Positions 28,352 through 37,949 of a DNA stretch of 64,000 bases are shown piece after piece. The position numbers were made by a program, and so were the translations under genes. This DNA is from Methylococcus capsulatus str. Texas = ATCC 19069 (lineage in GTDB: Bacteria > Pseudomonadota > Gammaproteobacteria > Methylococcales > Methylococcaceae). The notes under the pieces are model-generated. The model was not told where the DNA came from. It did not search any database and was given only the letters and a program-made list of their open reading frames with translations. The stretch lies in NCBI RefSeq assembly GCF_000424685.1, contig NZ_KE384224.1:62001-126000 (forward strand), given 5' to 3'. Within the stretch, counting starts at the first letter, position 1, and every line of letters starts with the position of its first letter.

Positions 28352-28735
28352 GTCGGGGCGGAGCGGTGGGAGGCACGCCTGCCGAAGCGCGGCGAGATCC
28401 GAACGTTCCGATCCGGGACCCAAGCCGACCTCTTTCGGGAGCGGCTGCCTCCGGGCGGTTTCGATTGCAACGACGCGATCCTCCCCCTCGCCAGGTTCGC
28501 CTACGACGGCCCGCGCCCGATCGGCCGGCTCGTTCTCGCCGGCGCATTCGCTGCGGGCCGTCAGCCGGCCAAGCGCCGCCGGGTCGAGACCGTGTCGCAG
28601 GAACCGCGGCAGCGGGCGGCCTCATTGCATCGCAAGGCCCGGCGGCGGATTCCCGATTTTGGCCGAACCTTCCCGCTCGCCGCGGTGTTTCGTGCCGTTC
28701 AGGAGGATCTCCCGACCGCGGGTCGCTTTCCCTGA
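28352..28735 (+). pseudogene. C-terminal remnant of an IS1380/IS4-type transposase
   Basis: In the frame that ends with TGA at 28733-28735, about 118 codons resemble the C-terminal third of DDE transposases of the IS1380/IS4 type. The recognisable stretches are QADLFRERLPPGGFDCND followed by LARFAY, and later FGRTFPLAAVFRAVQEDL. In intact enzymes this part follows the last catalytic Glu. An in-frame stop at 28349-28351 and the lack of any start or N-terminal domain show it is dead. No inverted repeats were found. The identification comes from remembered motif patterns and is tentative. Confidence 0.45.
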
Positions 28736-28816
28736 AGAAGCCCCGCGCGCAGAAACCGGCGTTCCGCAACGGCGCTGGCGACCCCGTCGTCCCATGACCG
28801 GAGGGGACCCGGGTCG

Positions 28817-29449
28817 TCAGATCCAGTTATCGTCGCTTCCTCCGAGATCGTCACCCGAAAAGTCGTATCCGGTGTCGAGGAACGAGTCGTCCAGATCGGA
28901 CCAGCCGTCTTGATCTTCTCCGGTGGGAGCCTGATCCGAACCGTAGTAGTTGTTGATGGTGGTATTTTCCGTGAGGTGACCGCCGGCTGACGCGCCCCAG
29001 GGATCGTGCTGCCCCCCATGGATGAGGTTCTCGATGCCCTGGAACAGGAACGAGCCCGCAACCACGCCGGCGGCGGTCGAGGCCATGTTGCTCAGGAAGC
29101 CGGGAGCCGCCGAGGGCGGCGGCGCGGGTTGGCGGTAGCCCGCAGGGGTGGCGTCCCAGGTGCGGCCGGCCGGTGCCGAGGCCTGCGCCCAGGGATCACC
29201 GCCCAGAAAGCTGCCGTTGCTGCGACTGACCGGGGAAGGCTGGCGCTGGAGCTCTTCGATGCGGGCCTTGGCGTTTTCCAATGCCTTCTCCAGCAACAGG
29301 TTGCGCTGGATCAGCAGATAGGCGGCATCAGGCTGTCGTGCCACGGCGTCCTGGATCAACCGGTCGGCTTCCGGGTTTTTCTCGATGCCTTTGATCTCTG
29401 TCAGCCGTGACAGAAAACGTTCGAGTGCTTGGCGTTCTTCAGTGTTCAT
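28817..29449 (-). CDS. DUF2076 family protein
   Basis: The 210-residue protein matches DUF2076: an N-terminal helical part (MNTEERQALERFLSRL, then NPEADRLIQDAVARQPDAAYLLIQ), a predicted coiled coil (50-70), a proline/alanine-rich linker, a glycine-rich hydrophobic helix (FLSNMASTAAGVVAGSFLF) and an acidic C-terminal tail rich in aspartate and glycine. The family is often annotated as periplasmic ligand-binding sensor protein, on weak grounds. No signal peptide is seen here, and the location is uncertain. Monocistronic. Confidence 0.82.
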   Translation of the reverse strand: MNTEERQALERFLSRLTEIKGIEKNPEADRLIQDAVARQPDAAYLLIQRNLLLEKALENAKARIEELQRQPSPVSRSNGSFLGGDPWAQASAPAGRTWDATPAGYRQPAPPPSAAPGFLSNMASTAAGVVAGSFLFQGIENLIHGGQHDPWGASAGGHLTENTTINNYYGSDQAPTGEDQDGWSDLDDSFLDTGYDFSGDDLGGSDDNWI

Positions 29450-29886
29450 GGGGTGATGGTTCGATGGCGGGCATGAGTCCCAACATCGCCCATTTTCGGG
29501 ATGGATCCCGATGATTTCAATGGGGTGGCGGCGATGACCATTCCCCGGCGGATGAGCGCCAGGATCGCGGCCGGTCGGCGGCATCCGCGTCCAATTGGAC
29601 GTTTCTGTGAAATGTCACTTAGGAATCAGTAGTGATTCGTGTATTCGACGCCGGAAAATGGTGCGGGTTGCCGGAACGGAGTTCAGCGGCGCGCACGCTC
29701 AGGACTTCGGATGAGCCAGGCAGGGGCAGCCGGTGCCATCGCATTCGCCGCGAGCACAGCGCCGGGAGAGGAAGGGACGAGGGCCGGCGAAAAGGATCGT
29801 GGTGCTCGAAAGGCATGCTATCGTAGGGGCAAACTGGGTTCCGGCGAGAGCCGGGGATTTTCGATGCGAGGAAGGATTGCCAACCG
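29450..29886. promoter_or_regulatory. Intergenic region upstream of the AMP/thymidine phosphorylase gene
   Basis: I found no convincing gene in these 437 bases; the open frames present lack start sites and similarity. Two short dyads are visible: TCCAATTGGA at about 29590-29599, and GAATCA-GTAG-TGATTC at 29623-29638. They lie where regulatory sites for the divergent genes (DUF2076 on minus, phosphorylase on plus) would be expected. No canonical -35/-10 pair is clear. Confidence 0.4.
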
Positions 29887-31437
29887 ATGTCCGACGAAGA
29901 GTCGATCAAGACTCGCCTGAAGCTCCGGCCGGTGGCGATCGATACGTACCGGGAAAACGTGGCGTACCTGCACCGCGAATGTTCGGTGTATCGGGCGGAG
30001 GGCTTTCAGGCGCTCGCCAAGATCCGGGTGGGCTGCAACGGCAAGCAGATCGAGGCGGTGCTGAACGTGGTGGACGATGTCTGCATCGTGGCCCCGGACG
30101 AGCTGGGCCTGTCGGAGCAGGCATTCCAGCGTTTCGGCGAACCCGCGGGCCAGCTCGTGAACGTGGCGCAGGCCGAGCCTCCGCTGTCCATGGACGGCGT
30201 CCGGCGCAAGATCGGCGGGGAACGGCTGGATTACGGCGATTATCAGGCCATTACCAGCGACATTGCCAAAGGGCGCTATTCCAAGATGGAAATGGCCGCG
30301 TTCCTGGTGGCGACCGGCCAGAACGGGTTGGATCGTGACGAAGTGCTGTCGCTGACGCGTGCGATGCTGGAAACCGGGGTGAGACTGAGCTGGAATGAGC
30401 CGCTGGTGGCCGACAAACACTGCATCGGCGGTATTCCGGGCAACCGGACGTCGTTGTTGATCGTGCCTATCGTGGCGGCGCACGGGATGCTGATCCCCAA
30501 GACCTCCAGCCGCGCCATCACTTCGCCTGCCGGGACGGCGGACACCATGGAAGTGCTCGCGCGCACCGATCTGGCGCCGGAATCACTCGACCGGCTGGTG
30601 CGGATGGAACGGGGTTGTCTGGCGTGGGGCGGCACCACCCGCCTGGCTCCGGTCGACGATATGCTCATCTCGGTCGAACGTCCCCTCGGCATCGATTCTC
30701 AAGGCCAGATGGTCGCTTCGATCCTGTCGAAGAAGTTGGCGGCCGGCGCCACCCATCTGCTGTTGGACATTCCGGTCGGCCCCACCGCCAAGGTGCGGCA
30801 GATGCGCGATGCCATGAGTCTCAGGAAACTGTTCGAATACGTCGGTGACCGCGTCGGTCTGCATCTGGAAGCCGTGATCACCGACGGTGCCCAGCCGGTC
30901 GGCCGCGGCATCGGTCCGGTGCTGGAGGTGCGGGACGTCATGCAGGTGCTGGAGAACGATCCGGAAGCGCCGGTCGATCTGCGCGAAAAATCCTTGCGCC
31001 TGGCCGGTCGCATCCTCGAGTTCGATCCCGACGTCCGGGGCGGCTTCGGCTATTCGATCGCTCGAGACATCCTGGAATCGGGCCGGGCGCTCGCCAAGAT
31101 GCACCGGATCATCGATGCCCAGGGCCGGCAGGAGCGGCGGCTGGAGCCCGGCAGGCTGGTCTTCGAGGTGCGGGCGGAGCGGGCCGGCGTGGTGGTCGGG
31201 ATCGACAATTTTTTCTTGGCGCAGACGGCCCGCCTCGCCGGCGCACCGATGAGCCGCGGGGCAGGCGTGGATCTGTTGAACAAGCTGGGCGATACGGTAG
31301 AGGAGGGGCAGCCGCTCTACCGGGTCTACGCGGAATTCCCTGCCAATTTCGAATTCGCCCGGGAGTTCACGCGCACGAGAAGCGGTTACAGCATCGGAGA
31401 TGCCGCCTTCCTGACCAAGACGCACATGGAGTTCTGA
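29887..31437 (+). CDS. AMP phosphorylase / thymidine phosphorylase-like protein
   Basis: The 516-residue protein belongs to the nucleoside phosphorylase type that carries an extra N-terminal domain of about 85 residues, the form known from archaeal AMP phosphorylases (which yield ribose-1,5-bisphosphate and base). It shows the helical domain, the phosphate-binding region [11 protein letters not shown] (about 178-188), [21 protein letters not shown], and the C-terminal alpha/beta domain. Bacterial DeoA lacks the N-terminal extension and is shorter. The likely substrate is a nucleoside 5'-monophosphate rather than thymidine, by analogy only. The PRPP synthetase gene follows after two bases. Confidence 0.85.
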   Translation: MSDEESIKTRLKLRPVAIDTYRENVAYLHRECSVYRAEGFQALAKIRVGCNGKQIEAVLNVVDDVCIVAPDELGLSEQAFQRFGEPAGQLVNVAQAEPPLSMDGVRRKIGGERLDYGDYQAITSDIAKGRYSKMEMAAFLVATGQNGLDRDEVLSLTRAMLETGVRLSWNEPLVADKHCIGGIPGNRTSLLIVPIVAAHGMLIPKTSSRAITSPAGTADTMEVLARTDLAPESLDRLVRMERGCLAWGGTTRLAPVDDMLISVERPLGIDSQGQMVASILSKKLAAGATHLLLDIPVGPTAKVRQMRDAMSLRKLFEYVGDRVGLHLEAVITDGAQPVGRGIGPVLEVRDVMQVLENDPEAPVDLREKSLRLAGRILEFDPDVRGGFGYSIARDILESGRALAKMHRIIDAQGRQERRLEPGRLVFEVRAERAGVVVGIDNFFLAQTARLAGAPMSRGAGVDLLNKLGDTVEEGQPLYRVYAEFPANFEFAREFTRTRSGYSIGDAAFLTKTHMEF

Positions 31438-31439
31438 TC

Positions 31440-32318
31440 GTGGTCGTCATGGGCTTCGACGAAACCCTGACTCAGTCACAAGAGCTTGCCGGGGCCTTGG
31501 GTTGTCCGTGGCGCGCAATTGAGGTCCACCGGTTCCCGGACGGTGAAAGTCGCGTAAGGGTTCCTCCCGACGTGCGGGGGACGGGTGTCGTGCATCGCAG
31601 CCTGGATCGTCCCAACGACAAACTGGTGGAACTGGTGTTGGCCGCCGAGACCTTGCGCGGGCAAGGCTGCGACCGGTTGGTTCTGGTGGCGCCCTATCTT
31701 TGCTACATGCGCCAGGACATCGCATTTCAGGCCGGTGAAGCGGTCTCCCAGAAGGTCGTCGGAAATCTGTTGGCACGTTATTTCGATGCGCTCATCACCG
31801 TCGACCCCCATTTGCACAGGATCGACCGTCTGGAGCAGGCGGTACCGCTGAAACGGGTCCTGAGTGTGTCGTCGGCGACGCTCGTCAGTCGCTATCTGGC
31901 GACGGATCGCAAAGAGTGGCTATTATTGGGACCGGATCAGGAGTCCCGGCAATGGGTGGAGGCGATTGCCGCGCAGGCAGGTCTGCCTTGCGCCGTCGCC
32001 TCGAAGCGACGTTTGGGAGACAGAGAGGTCGGCATCTCCCTCCCGCAGGAGGCCGGAGCGTTCAAGGGCGTGGTGCTGGTGGACGATGTCGCGAGCACTG
32101 GAACCACCTTGGCGGAGACGGCGAGGCTGCTCGCCCGAGCCGGCGTCGCCCGAATCGATGTGATCGTGACTCATGCGCTGTTTACCGGTGATGCCTGGAG
32201 CCGCCTCAAACAGGCGGGCGTCGGTGCGATAGCCTCGACCGACAGCATCAGCCATCCCACCAACCGGATGTGTCTCGCACCTCTGCTGGCCGATGCGGTG
32301 CGAAAATGCGCGTTTTGA
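31440..32318 (+). CDS. Ribose-phosphate pyrophosphokinase (PRPP synthetase) family protein
   Basis: The 292-residue protein is a PRPP synthetase homologue: FPDGESRVRVP near the start, APYLCYMRQDIAF with the ATP-binding region, the VDPHLHRIDR metal loop, and the PRPP-binding loop VVLVDDVASTGTTLAE. It is shorter than the classical bacterial enzyme and nearer the archaeal-type, non-allosteric group. A GTG start at 31440 is supported by GGAG eight bases upstream; ATG 31449 is an alternative. It is almost fused to the phosphorylase gene. The pair may recycle the ribose phosphate of nucleotides into PRPP. Confidence 0.88.
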   Translation: MVVMGFDETLTQSQELAGALGCPWRAIEVHRFPDGESRVRVPPDVRGTGVVHRSLDRPNDKLVELVLAAETLRGQGCDRLVLVAPYLCYMRQDIAFQAGEAVSQKVVGNLLARYFDALITVDPHLHRIDRLEQAVPLKRVLSVSSATLVSRYLATDRKEWLLLGPDQESRQWVEAIAAQAGLPCAVASKRRLGDREVGISLPQEAGAFKGVVLVDDVASTGTTLAETARLLARAGVARIDVIVTHALFTGDAWSRLKQAGVGAIASTDSISHPTNRMCLAPLLADAVRKCAF

Positions 32319-32345
32319 GCGGCCCTAAGCAGCAGGAATCTTTCG

Positions 32346-33899
32346 TTGTACAAATTCCGTTTTCCTTCGCTGTCGGTCAGCAAACTGGTGCTCGGCGGCT
32401 TCGTGCTGGCGGCTTTGCCGCTGTTGGTCGCCATCGGTTCGACCGTCGGCGCCGTGGATGATCTCGCCGCGCAGTCCCGAAAAACCGTCTATTCCGTCGC
32501 GCAGCTCAGCCAGAAAAGCTTCATGCTCATGGAGCGTTTGAGCGATCTGGAACGAAAAGGTAAGCAGCTCCTGGTGTTCGACGATGCGGACATGCGCAGC
32601 GCCTTCGAAGCCATGCATGAACAGGTGCAGGACATCGTGCTGGACTTGCGGGTCCGCACCGAAGATGAGTCGCTGACTGCCCAGCTCGATCAGTTCGGCT
32701 CGGAGGAAGCGGCCGCCTACCAAAGTGTGATGGAGGCACAGGAAAGCCGCAAGGCGAAAACGCAAGGGACGGTGCCGCGCCGTGGTTCGCAGGGTCCTTC
32801 GGCAGGACTGGAAAAGTTCGACGGCTTGTTCCAGTCCCTGGGGAGGAAAGCCAGGACCTTGTCGCAGGCCTATACCGTGCTGATCGACCAGGAGGTGGCG
32901 CGGCTCGACGGGCATTCCAAATCGGTCCAGGACCGCATCCTCGTGAGGTCGGCGGTGCTGGTCCCCGGCGCGGCCTGCCTCGTCGCCCTGTTCACCGTCC
33001 TCATCACCCGCCCGATCCGGCAACTGGAATCCGCGATCCGTCAGTTGGGGAGCGGCGATTACCAGCAGCCGGTCAGCGTCACCGGCCCGTCCGACCTGAC
33101 TTTCCTGGGCGAGCGCCTGGAATGGCTCAGAAGCCGGCTGAATGCGCTGGAGGAGGCCAAGCAGCAGTTCATGCGCCACGTCTCGCACGAGGTCAAGACA
33201 CCACTCGCGACCATCCACGAGGGCACGGGGCTGCTGGCGGATGAAGTGGTGGGCGAGCTCAACCCCGAGCAGAAGGAAATCACCCAGATACTGGTCAGCA
33301 ATACCCAGCGGCTCGAGCGCTTGATCACGGCGCTGATCAACTACAGTCAGGCCAATGCCGACCCGGCCGCGCTCCGGCGTGAACCAGTGGACATGCACGC
33401 GCTGGTGGGCGAGGTGCTGGACGAGTATCAGTTGCGCCTGCGGGCGAAAGATCTCCGGCTCGATGTCCACCTGGCGAAGATCGAAATAGAAGGTAACCGT
33501 GAACAGCTCCGTACCGTGATCGACAATCTCCTGTCCAATGCCGTCAAGTATTCTCCGGCCGGTGGCCTGATTTCACTGCGGCTCGGCGCCCTGGATCACT
33601 ACATGGAACTCGAGGTCGGCGACGAGGGGCCGGGAATTGCGCCGGAAGAGCGGCAGCAGGTGTTCGAGCCTTTCTTCCAGGGCAGCAAGGGACGCGAACT
33701 GGGTATTCCGGGTACGGGGCTCGGTCTGGCCATCGTCCGCGAGTGCGTCATGAGCCACCATGGCAGCGTCGAACTGCTGGATCCGCCGACCGGCAACGGC
33801 ACCCTGGTTCGGGTCAGAATCCCCTGGTGTGAAGAATCGACGCCGCGGTTGCGCGTGCGAATTTCATTTCCTCGGCAAGGAGAACCCGCCGATGTCTAA
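32346..33899 (+). CDS. glrK: Sensor histidine kinase, GlrK/QseE-like
   Basis: The 517-residue inner-membrane kinase has two transmembrane helices (about 12-33 and 205-225) flanking a periplasmic helical sensor region, a HAMP domain (ITRPIRQLESAIRQLGSGDY), the dimerisation/phosphoacceptor helix with His281 (RHVSHEVKTPL), and an HATPase domain with N box, DEGPGI and GTGLGLAIV. The start appears to be TTG at 32346, with an AGGAA ribosome binding site six bases upstream; no ATG or GTG fits. It is followed by a small lipoprotein gene and glrR, the GlrK-QseG-GlrR order of gammaproteobacteria. Confidence 0.88.
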   Translation: MYKFRFPSLSVSKLVLGGFVLAALPLLVAIGSTVGAVDDLAAQSRKTVYSVAQLSQKSFMLMERLSDLERKGKQLLVFDDADMRSAFEAMHEQVQDIVLDLRVRTEDESLTAQLDQFGSEEAAAYQSVMEAQESRKAKTQGTVPRRGSQGPSAGLEKFDGLFQSLGRKARTLSQAYTVLIDQEVARLDGHSKSVQDRILVRSAVLVPGAACLVALFTVLITRPIRQLESAIRQLGSGDYQQPVSVTGPSDLTFLGERLEWLRSRLNALEEAKQQFMRHVSHEVKTPLATIHEGTGLLADEVVGELNPEQKEITQILVSNTQRLERLITALINYSQANADPAALRREPVDMHALVGEVLDEYQLRLRAKDLRLDVHLAKIEIEGNREQLRTVIDNLLSNAVKYSPAGGLISLRLGALDHYMELEVGDEGPGIAPEERQQVFEPFFQGSKGRELGIPGTGLGLAIVRECVMSHHGSVELLDPPTGNGTLVRVRIPWCEESTPRLRVRISFPRQGEPADV

Positions 33900-34461
33900 G
33901 GCACATGTATTGCTTGCTCTGCTTGCGGGGCTGGTCGCGGGATGCCAGCTGTGGCGGCCGGCCAAACCTCCGGAGCAGCCGGTTGCGCCAGCTCCCCGCG
34001 ATTACGCGGCGACGGATCTGGACGCGCTGGTCCGCTACGGCGAAGACCTCGCCAGGATGGCTCCGGCCGAGCGTCTGCCGGAGTGTCAGCAGGTCGACCG
34101 TATGCAGGCATCCAGTCCCCGCATGGGATACCGGTTACACCTATTGCTGGCGCAGATGGTGACGACGGGGTGCGGCGACGCCTCGGTGACGCTTGGGAAC
34201 ATCAAGGTGGTGATCAGCGAGATCGAGGACCTGCGGGTACGCGCTTGGCTGGCCTACCTGAGCGAGCTGGTGTCGCGGTCGCAGAGGGAAGCGGCCGAAA
34301 AGGCCGAGCTGGATCGACAGCTCAAGGAAGCACAGAGCGGAAAGCACAAGGTGCGCAAGGATGTCCAGGCCAAGGACAGCAAGATCCAGAGCCTGGAAAG
34401 CGAAGTCGAACAGCTGCGCAATAAATTGAACACGCTCAAATCGATTGAGCAGAAATTATAG
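33892..34461 (+). CDS. QseG/YfhG-like lipoprotein
   Basis: The 189-residue protein has a lipoprotein signal with lipobox LVAGC (Cys18), a conserved middle (about 40-120) and a C-terminal coiled coil with charged heptads (120-189). It overlaps the kinase gene by eight bases and ends 19 bases before glrR. In enterics the equivalent lipoprotein QseG interacts with the kinase and activates it from the outer membrane. The position and build support the same role, although sequence similarity is modest. Confidence 0.8.
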   Translation: MSKAHVLLALLAGLVAGCQLWRPAKPPEQPVAPAPRDYAATDLDALVRYGEDLARMAPAERLPECQQVDRMQASSPRMGYRLHLLLAQMVTTGCGDASVTLGNIKVVISEIEDLRVRAWLAYLSELVSRSQREAAEKAELDRQLKEAQSGKHKVRKDVQAKDSKIQSLESEVEQLRNKLNTLKSIEQKL

Positions 34462-34480
34462 TGACTGGGTTTTTCAAACG

Positions 34481-35863
34481 ATGAGTGAAGCGCGCAAGCG
34501 AGTGTTGCTGGTGGACGACGATCCCGACCTGTTGCGTCTGATCGGGCTGCGCCTGACCGCGGCGGGGTTCGATGTGGCGAAAGCGGCGAACGGCCAGTCG
34601 GCACTGTCGCAGGTGGTGGTCTTCCGGCCCCATGTCGTCGTCACCGATCTGAGGATGGACGGTATGGACGGCATGGCATTGTTCGACGCCTTGAACGAAC
34701 GCCATCCCACCTTGCCAGTGATCATCATGACGGCACACGGTACCATCAACGACGCAGTCGCGGCGACCCGGCGGGGCGTATTCGGATTCGTCACCAAGCC
34801 GGTGGACAAGAACGAACTGATTGAGCACATCTCCGAAGCGATCCGCATCAACGGAAACACGACCGTCATTCCCGACAAGGAGGAGTGGCGCGCCCGGATC
34901 GTCACCCAGAGCCCTTTGATGGAAGAGGTCCTGGGGCAGGCCCAGCGTGTGGCCCAGAACCGGGCCAGCGTGTTCATCGGTGGTGAAAGCGGTACCGGCA
35001 AGGAACTGCTGGCTCGGGCCATTCACGACCTCAGTCCTCGTGCCAAGGGGCCGTTCGTGGCGGTCAATTGCAGCGCCATCCCGGAAAATCTGCTCGAGTC
35101 CGAGCTGTTCGGTTACCGCAAGGGGGCGTTCACCGGGGCGACGCGGGACCACCAGGGCCTGTTCAAAGCGGCCGACGGTGGCACGCTGTTCCTGGATGAA
35201 GTCGGTGACATGCCACGATCCTTCCAGGTGAAACTGTTGCGCGCCCTTCAGGAGATGAAGGTGCGTCCCGTCGGAGCGACCCATGACGAGCCGGTCGACG
35301 TCCGGGTGATCTCGGCCACCCATGTCGACCTTGAACAGGCGATGGCGGAGGGGAACTTCCGCGAGGATCTGTATTACCGCCTCAACGTCGTGACCCTGCT
35401 GTTGCCGCCCCTGGTCAAGCGTCCCGAGGACATTCCCTTGCTGGCCATGCATTTTCTTCGGGAGCTGGTGAGTTCATACGGCGACCAGGTCAAGGGCTTC
35501 TCTCCGGAGGCGATGGAGGCGCTGGTGAATTTTCAGTGGCCCGGCAACGTCCGGCAACTGCGCAACGTGGTGGAACAGTGCGTGGCGCTGTCGACCACGC
35601 CACTGATCCCCGTGACCCTGGTGCAACGTGCTTTGCGGGAGGCGCCGTCGTCTTTCCCTTCGTTGCAGGAAGCCAGGGACCAGTTCGAACTCAACTACCT
35701 CATCCGCCTATTGCAGATGACCCGAGGGAACGTGACCCAGGCCGCCCGTCTGGCTAAGCGCAACCGTACCGAGTTTTACCGGCTCCTGAGCCGGCATGGT
35801 ATGAATCCGGCGATGTTCAAGGGAGGCGGAGATGCCGCCGGCGATGCGCAGCCGCCTTCGTGA
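34481..35863 (+). CDS. glrR: Sigma-54 dependent response regulator, GlrR/QseF-like
   Basis: The 460-residue regulator has a receiver domain (1-120, phosphoacceptor Asp56 in [10 protein letters not shown]), an AAA+ domain with Walker A GESGTGKE, the sigma-54 contact loop GAFTGA and Walker [12 protein letters not shown], and a Fis-type helix-turn-helix at the C-terminus ([19 protein letters not shown]). It activates RNA polymerase carrying sigma-54. Gene order with the kinase and lipoprotein identifies it as GlrR. I found no convincing sigma-54 promoter within the window that could be a target. Confidence 0.92.
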   Translation: MSEARKRVLLVDDDPDLLRLIGLRLTAAGFDVAKAANGQSALSQVVVFRPHVVVTDLRMDGMDGMALFDALNERHPTLPVIIMTAHGTINDAVAATRRGVFGFVTKPVDKNELIEHISEAIRINGNTTVIPDKEEWRARIVTQSPLMEEVLGQAQRVAQNRASVFIGGESGTGKELLARAIHDLSPRAKGPFVAVNCSAIPENLLESELFGYRKGAFTGATRDHQGLFKAADGGTLFLDEVGDMPRSFQVKLLRALQEMKVRPVGATHDEPVDVRVISATHVDLEQAMAEGNFREDLYYRLNVVTLLLPPLVKRPEDIPLLAMHFLRELVSSYGDQVKGFSPEAMEALVNFQWPGNVRQLRNVVEQCVALSTTPLIPVTLVQRALREAPSSFPSLQEARDQFELNYLIRLLQMTRGNVTQAARLAKRNRTEFYRLLSRHGMNPAMFKGGGDAAGDAQPPS

Positions 35864-35896
35864 TATGCTCTACAGTCGGTTTCTCACGATTTCCTC

Positions 35897-36658
35897 ATGA
35901 GCAATCCCATTTCGCAGGTGACGGCGATCGACTTCCGCCGTTTGAATTCGCCTATGACGGCCTTCCGCTGCCTGATCACCGGCTTGACCTGGTTGGCCAA
36001 GCCCGGTATCCGGCGCTACGTCTGGATTCCGCTGGCGGTCAATCTGGTCCTCTACGGCCTGGGGCTGTGGCTGGGGATCCGCTATTTTTCCGCGTTCCTG
36101 AACTGGATGCTGCCGGGATGGCTGGATTTCCTGCGTTGGCTGCTGTGGCCCGTGTTCGCCGTCGGTTTCTTCACGTTGATGTATTTCACCTTCTCGGTGC
36201 TGGCCAACATCATCGGCTCGCCGTTCTATGGCGTCCTGGCCGAACGCACGGCGGAACTGGCGACGGGACGCCGGATCCGGCCAGCGGGAGTGGCGGGCGA
36301 GGTCGGCATGTGGTCGGCCCTGAGGAGCGAGTTCCGGCGCCTGGCCTACCTGGGGCTACGCATCGTGCCGCTGGCGGCCCTGTTCCTGGTTCCGGTCGTC
36401 AACCTCGTCGCGCCGGTGCTATGGATGATCTTCAATGCCTGGTTCATGGCACTGGAATACACGGCTTATCCGCTGGAAGCACGCGGCTACGATTTCGACC
36501 ACCAGCGGAGCCTGCTGGGGCGGTTCCGACTCGGGGCAGCGACGTTCGGTGGGACGGTCTTGCTGGCTCAGACGATCCCTCTCCTCAACGTGCTCGCCGC
36601 GCCGGCGGCGGTCATCGGCGCCACCTTGTATCTGCTGGAGCTGCCGGTGGAAGAGTAA
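35897..36658 (+). CDS. cysZ: CysZ-like EI24 family membrane protein
   Basis: The 253-residue inner-membrane protein has four to six hydrophobic segments (VWIPLAVNLVLYGLGLWLG, LLWPVFAVGFFTLMYFTFSVLANIIGSPF is the central block) and the EI24/CysZ signature around LEYTAYPLEARGYDF. CysZ allows sulfate to enter for cysteine biosynthesis. The start at 35897 is used; an internal ATG at codon 20 is possible. Its 3' end overlaps the 3' end of mtaB on the other strand by 47 bases. Confidence 0.88.
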   Translation: MSNPISQVTAIDFRRLNSPMTAFRCLITGLTWLAKPGIRRYVWIPLAVNLVLYGLGLWLGIRYFSAFLNWMLPGWLDFLRWLLWPVFAVGFFTLMYFTFSVLANIIGSPFYGVLAERTAELATGRRIRPAGVAGEVGMWSALRSEFRRLAYLGLRIVPLAALFLVPVVNLVAPVLWMIFNAWFMALEYTAYPLEARGYDFDHQRSLLGRFRLGAATFGGTVLLAQTIPLLNVLAAPAAVIGATLYLLELPVEE

Positions 36659-37922
36659 CCGGTCCGCACCAGAGGAATTCGCCGGAGGCATCCACCTTCA
36701 CGAGGCGGACCGGCGTGATGCGGTTGGTCAGCCCGGTTTCCGGAGTCTGTATGGCGACGCGGAGATAGTTCGGCGTGTAGCCGCGATCGGCGCCGTCCCT
36801 CCGGTTTTCCCAGAGCACGGGCATTTCCCTGCCGACGAACCGACCTAGCAGCGCCCGTTTTTGACCCAGAGCCAGTTCGTGCAGGACCCGGCTGCGTTCC
36901 TTCTTGATTTCGGCAGGGACGTGCCCTCCCATTGCCGCCGCTTTCGTGCCCTCGCGGACGGAATAGGTGAAGACGTGGATGTCGCCGAAACCGATGGTTT
37001 CGATGAACTGCAGGCTTTCCTCCCATTCCCGTTCGGTTTCTCCTGGAAAACCGACGATGATGTCGGTCGTGATGTTGATGTCGGGCACCTGACGCCGGGC
37101 GTGGTCCGCCAATCGAGCGAATTCTTCCGACTTGCAGCGCCGCGCCATGCGTTTGAGCACTGTGTCACTGCCGCTCTGCAGCGGCAGGTGCAAATGCGGC
37201 ATGAAACGGGGGTTCTCGAACAGGTCGAAAAAGCCCGGAGGCAGATCCCAGGGTTCCAGAGAGCCCAGCCGCAGGCGCGGAATCTCCGTTTCCTGCAGAA
37301 TGGAGCGGATCAACGCATCCAGCGGCAGCCCAAGGTCGCTGCCGTAGCCGCCGAGATGCACGCCCGTCAGCACTACCTCCTGAACGCCTTCTGCCTGCAA
37401 CCGCCGGATTTCCCGGATGACTTCCGCGGGCAGGCGGCTGCGCTCTTCGCCCCGCGCCACGGTGACGATGCAGAACGTGCAGCGGTAACGGCAGCCGTCC
37501 TGCACCTTGACGAACGCGCGCTGCCGACCCAGAGCGAACAGGGCGGCCTCGCCGGGCTCGGTGGAAAATTCCGGCATGGCTTCCAGTGCGAGTTCCCGTG
37601 CGGCGATTTCAACCAGGCGTGATTTGTCTGCGTTGCTGACTACCAGATCGACGCCGAGCGCTGCCGCTTCGTCACCATGCAGCGTGGCGTAGCAGCCGCT
37701 GAGCACGAGGCGTGCGCGGGGACTTAGCCGCTGGGTGCGTCGTATCATCTGTCTCGACTTGCGTACTGCTTCGGCGGTCACGGCACAGGAATTCAGGACG
37801 ATGAGGTCGGCATCGCCTGTTTCACTGACGAGACGGTGGCCGGCGGCTTGGAATTCCCGGGCCCAACTTTCCAGTTCCGCCTCGTTCAGGCGGCAGCCCA
37901 GACTTTGAAGATTGATTCGCAT
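36612..37922 (-). CDS. mtaB: tRNA t6A37 methylthiotransferase
   Basis: MtaB is a radical SAM enzyme that converts t6A to ms2t6A at position 37 of tRNAs. The 436-residue protein has the N-terminal methylthiotransferase domain with three cluster cysteines (Cys10, Cys46, Cys77), the radical SAM motif C-x3-C-x2-C (Cys144, Cys148, Cys151, in CRYRCTFC) and a C-terminal TRAM-like region. Features such as LGCRLNEAELE and TGVHLGGYG separate it from MiaB and RimO. The gene is convergent with cysZ and overlaps its end. Confidence 0.93.
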   Translation of the reverse strand: MRINLQSLGCRLNEAELESWAREFQAAGHRLVSETGDADLIVLNSCAVTAEAVRKSRQMIRRTQRLSPRARLVLSGCYATLHGDEAAALGVDLVVSNADKSRLVEIAARELALEAMPEFSTEPGEAALFALGRQRAFVKVQDGCRYRCTFCIVTVARGEERSRLPAEVIREIRRLQAEGVQEVVLTGVHLGGYGSDLGLPLDALIRSILQETEIPRLRLGSLEPWDLPPGFFDLFENPRFMPHLHLPLQSGSDTVLKRMARRCKSEEFARLADHARRQVPDINITTDIIVGFPGETEREWEESLQFIETIGFGDIHVFTYSVREGTKAAAMGGHVPAEIKKERSRVLHELALGQKRALLGRFVGREMPVLWENRRDGADRGYTPNYLRVAIQTPETGLTNRITPVRLVKVDASGEFLWCGPVTLPPAAPADTRWRR

Positions 37923-37949
37923 GGTGAAGGGATGTTGCAGAATCGCCGC

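Noticed and set aside
28182-28769. 195-codon minus-strand frame between the orphan secreted protein and DUF2076
   Set aside because: It is Arg/Gly/Pro-rich with no similarity, and the opposite strand contains the better-supported transposase remnant.
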